From UBA2199 sp964628035 (GTDB taxonomy: Bacteria; Acidobacteriota; Aminicenantia; UBA2199), in the NCBI GenBank assembly GCA_964628035.1, contig CAZVPI010000007.1, positions 62,001 through 126,000 on the forward strand: a stretch of DNA of 64,000 nucleotides. The letters are read 5' to 3'. The notes under the pieces are model-generated. The model ran no database searches. It was not told the DNA's origin and saw only the letters and a program-made list of their open reading frames with translations. The translations under genes were made by a program, and so were the position numbers. Numbering within the stretch: position 1 is the first letter of the stretch; each line of letters opens with the position of its first letter. This document shows positions 61,871 through 64,000 of this stretch, piece after piece.

Positions 61871-64000
61871 TATTTGGCAATCGTGAACTTGTCCTCGATA
61901 TGGTCGTGCTCGATCTGCTGGTAGTAGGAGTAGCCGGTGCCGGCCGGGATCAGCCGGCCCATGGTCACGTTCTCCTTGATGCCCAGCAGGTGGTCTTCCT
62001 TGCCGGCGATGGCGGCGTCGGTCAGCACGCGCGTCGTCTCCTGGAAGGCGGCGGCCGACAGGAAGCTGTCGTTGGCCAGGGCCGCGCGCGAGATGGGCAG
62101 CAGCGCCGGCTTGGCCTTGGCCGGGCGGCCGCCCTCGGCCTCGACGCGGGCGTTCTCCTCCTCGAATTTCCACTTCTCGATGATCTGGTCGGGGATGAAC
62201 TGCGTGTCGCCGACCTCCTCGACGCGCCGCCACTTGATCATCTGGCGGATGACGATCTCGATGTGCTTGTCGTTGATCTCCACGCCCTGCAGGCGGTAGA
62301 CGTCCTGGATCTCCTTCAGCAGGTACTCGGCCAGCTTCTGCTCGCCGAGGACGGTCAGGATGTCGACGGGATTGAGCGGCCCGTCCATCAGCGGCGTGCC
62401 GGCCGTGATCTTGTCGCCGTCATCGACGATGATGTGGGCGCCGCGCGGGATGCTGTGCTCGTCGGGCTTGACGTTCTTGTCCAGGGGGCGGATGGTGATC
62501 TTGCGCGAGCCGTGCTGCACCTTGCCGTACTCGACGGTGCCGTCGATCTGGGCCATCTTGGCCGGGTTCTTGGGCTTGCGCGCCTCGAACAGCTCGGTGA
62601 CGCGCGGCAGGCCGCCGGTGATGTCCTTGGTCTTGGCGAACTCCGAGGGGATCTTGGAGAGCACATCGCCGGCCTTGACCTCGTCGCCTTCCTTGACCGA
62701 GATGTGGGCGTTGACCGGAAGGAAGTACTTGCGCTTGATCTTGTTGCTGGCCTTGTCGCGGATGGCGATGTGCGGCAGCAGCTCGTCGCGCAGCTTCTCG
62801 TTCTTGATGTCGATGACCAGCTGGGTGATCTTGCCCGTCTCCTCGTCGCGGGCGTTGACGAAGGAGACGTTCTCCACCAGGTCCTTCAGCTCGACCACGC
62901 CGTCGTCGTTGGTCAGCAGCGAGTTGGCGAAGGGATCCCATTCCAGCAGCAGGTCGCCCTTCTTGACCGCCTGGTTGTCCTTGACCAGGATGCGCGAGCC
63001 GTAGGCCACCGGATACATGGCCTTCTCGCGTTTCTTGGAGTCCAGGATCTGCAGCGAGCCGATGCGGTTCATGGCGATGAACTCGCCGCTCTTGCTCTCG
63101 ATGATCTCCAGGCTGTTGTACTTGACGATGCCTTCGTAGCCCGACTGCAGGCGCGTCTGCCCCTCGTGGCGGCCGATGCCGCCGATGTGGAAGGTGCGCA
63201 TGGTCAGCTGCGTGCCCGGCTCGCCGATCGACTGGGCGGCGATGATGCCCACCGCCTCGCCCAGTTCGATGACCTTGCCGGTGGACAGGTTGCGGCCGTA
63301 ACACTTGGCGCAGACGCCGCCGCGGGTCTCGCAGGTCAGCACCGAGCGGATCTTGGCCTTCATGATGCCCGAGTCGACGATCTCCTTGCCCTTGTACTCG
63401 TCGATCTCCTCGCCGGCGGCGACGATGACCTTGTCGGGGTTGTCGGGCGAGTGGATGTCCTCGAGGGCGAAGCGGCCGATGAGGCGGTCGATCAGCGGCT
63501 CGATCTCCTTGCCGTTCTCGATGATCGCCGACACCTCGATGCCGTTCATGGTGCGGCAGTCCTCCTCCTTGACGATCACCTCGTTGGCGGCGTCGACCAG
63601 CTTGCGGGTCAGGTAGCCGGCGTCGGCGGTCTTGAGCGCCGTGTCGGCCAGGCCCTTGCGGGCGCCGTGGGTGGAGACGAAGTACTGCAGCACCGACAGC
63701 CCTTCCTTGAAGTTGGCGGTGATCGGCGTTTCCAGGATGTCGCCTGAGGGCTTGGCCATCAGGCCGCGCATGCCGGCCAGCTGCTTCAGCTGGTCCTTGC
63801 TGCCGCGGGCCCCGGAGTCGGACATGACGAAGATGGGGTTCATGCCCTCGCCCTCGTAGCTCATGGTGCGCATCTGGGCGAACATCTTCTCGCGGATGTC
63901 GTCGGTGGCCTTGCTCCACAGCTCGATGATCTTGTTGTGGCGCTCGCCGGCGGTGAGGATGCCGTTCTTGTAGCTGCGGTCGATGTTCTCCAGCTGCTTC
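61870..64000 (-). CDS. rpoC: DNA-directed RNA polymerase subunit beta prime, C-terminal part (5' end outside window)
   Basis: About 710 C-terminal residues of the beta prime subunit; the frame is open to the window edge, so the gene is cut by the window, not broken. The second zinc-binding site is visible (CETRGGVCAKCYGRNL), followed by the bridge helix/trigger loop region GEAVGIIAAQSIGEPGTQLT with MRTFHIGG. A beta-sandwich insertion and the C-terminal VLTDAAIAGKEDHLLGIKEN-like block with GRLIPAGTG close the protein. rpsL or other ribosomal genes, which often follow rpoC, are absent; the next gene downstream is the peptidase with its own promoter. Confidence 0.98.
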   Translation of the reverse strand, partial: KQLENIDRSYKNGILTAGERHNKIIELWSKATDDIREKMFAQMRTMSYEGEGMNPIFVMSDSGARGSKDQLKQLAGMRGLMAKPSGDILETPITANFKEGLSVLQYFVSTHGARKGLADTALKTADAGYLTRKLVDAANEVIVKEEDCRTMNGIEVSAIIENGKEIEPLIDRLIGRFALEDIHSPDNPDKVIVAAGEEIDEYKGKEIVDSGIMKAKIRSVLTCETRGGVCAKCYGRNLSTGKVIELGEAVGIIAAQSIGEPGTQLTMRTFHIGGIGRHEGQTRLQSGYEGIVKYNSLEIIESKSGEFIAMNRIGSLQILDSKKREKAMYPVAYGSRILVKDNQAVKKGDLLLEWDPFANSLLTNDDGVVELKDLVENVSFVNARDEETGKITQLVIDIKNEKLRDELLPHIAIRDKASNKIKRKYFLPVNAHISVKEGDEVKAGDVLSKIPSEFAKTKDITGGLPRVTELFEARKPKNPAKMAQIDGTVEYGKVQHGSRKITIRPLDKNVKPDEHSIPRGAHIIVDDGDKITAGTPLMDGPLNPVDILTVLGEQKLAEYLLKEIQDVYRLQGVEINDKHIEIVIRQMIKWRRVEEVGDTQFIPDQIIEKWKFEEENARVEAEGGRPAKAKPALLPISRAALANDSFLSAAAFQETTRVLTDAAIAGKEDHLLGIKENVTMGRLIPAGTGYSYYQQIEHDHIEDKFTIAK

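Overview
The window is a high-GC bacterial chromosome segment that reads almost end to end as protein-coding genes. No tRNA, rRNA, CRISPR array, prophage or transposase was seen. The gene set suggests an Acidobacteriota-like, probably anaerobic or fermentative Gram-negative bacterium, possibly of the Aminicenantia lineage. The pointers are GWxTD-domain proteins, VWFA-related secreted proteins, Oar-type TonB-dependent receptors with an N-terminal carboxypeptidase-regulatory domain, sulfatase-fold/TPR fusions, a Bat operon, acetate kinase and carbamate kinase. This placement is inference from gene families, not from a marker-gene comparison.

Layout. 0.2-1.3 kb: a damaged VOC gene and a secreted eight-cysteine protein. 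1.5-8.8 kb (minus): a run headed by a consensus promoter, with a CPGS-like GTPase, carbamate kinase, a 744-aa protein of unknown function, NAD(P)HX repair enzyme, TsaE and a histidine phosphatase. 9.1-13.9 kb (plus): galE, an outer-membrane metallopeptidase/propeller/barrel fusion, and MtgA. 14-19.3 kb: S9 peptidase, lipoprotein, DUF1684 protein and homoserine dehydrogenase. 19.4-24.7 kb (plus): batA/B-C-D-E and a HemW-like radical SAM gene. 24.8-31.6 kb (minus): two VWFA-related proteins, a PilZ protein and an alkaline-phosphatase-fold protein. 31.9-38.6 kb (plus): ackA, then a small secreted protein, membrane histidine kinase, sigma-54 response regulator and pseudouridine synthase. 38.8-47.4 kb (plus): two VWFA-like paralogs, two GWxTD proteins, a TPR protein and a sulfatase-fold/TPR protein. 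47.5-61.6 kb (minus): two more sulfatase-fold/TPR paralogs, twin TonB-dependent receptors and a prolyl oligopeptidase. 61.9 kb to the end (minus): the 3' part of rpoC.

Genes are tightly packed, often with ATGA-type stop/start overlaps, so translational coupling is probably the rule inside operons.

Three non-coding signals stand out. (1) At least fourteen intergenic elements share one architecture: two inverted arms around a spacer, most arms built from degenerate tandem units of exactly 7 bp. The unit sequence differs between elements, and several elements run into the 3' ends of genes. (2) Six genes have a -35/-10 pair with 16-17 bp spacing placed so that transcription would start at or within about two bases of the start codon, with no Shine-Dalgarno sequence; they look leaderless. 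(3) Both TonB-dependent receptor genes carry a -24/-12 (sigma-54) promoter and two copies of a 14-bp palindrome-like site upstream, while the window also encodes an NtrC-type sigma-54 activator.
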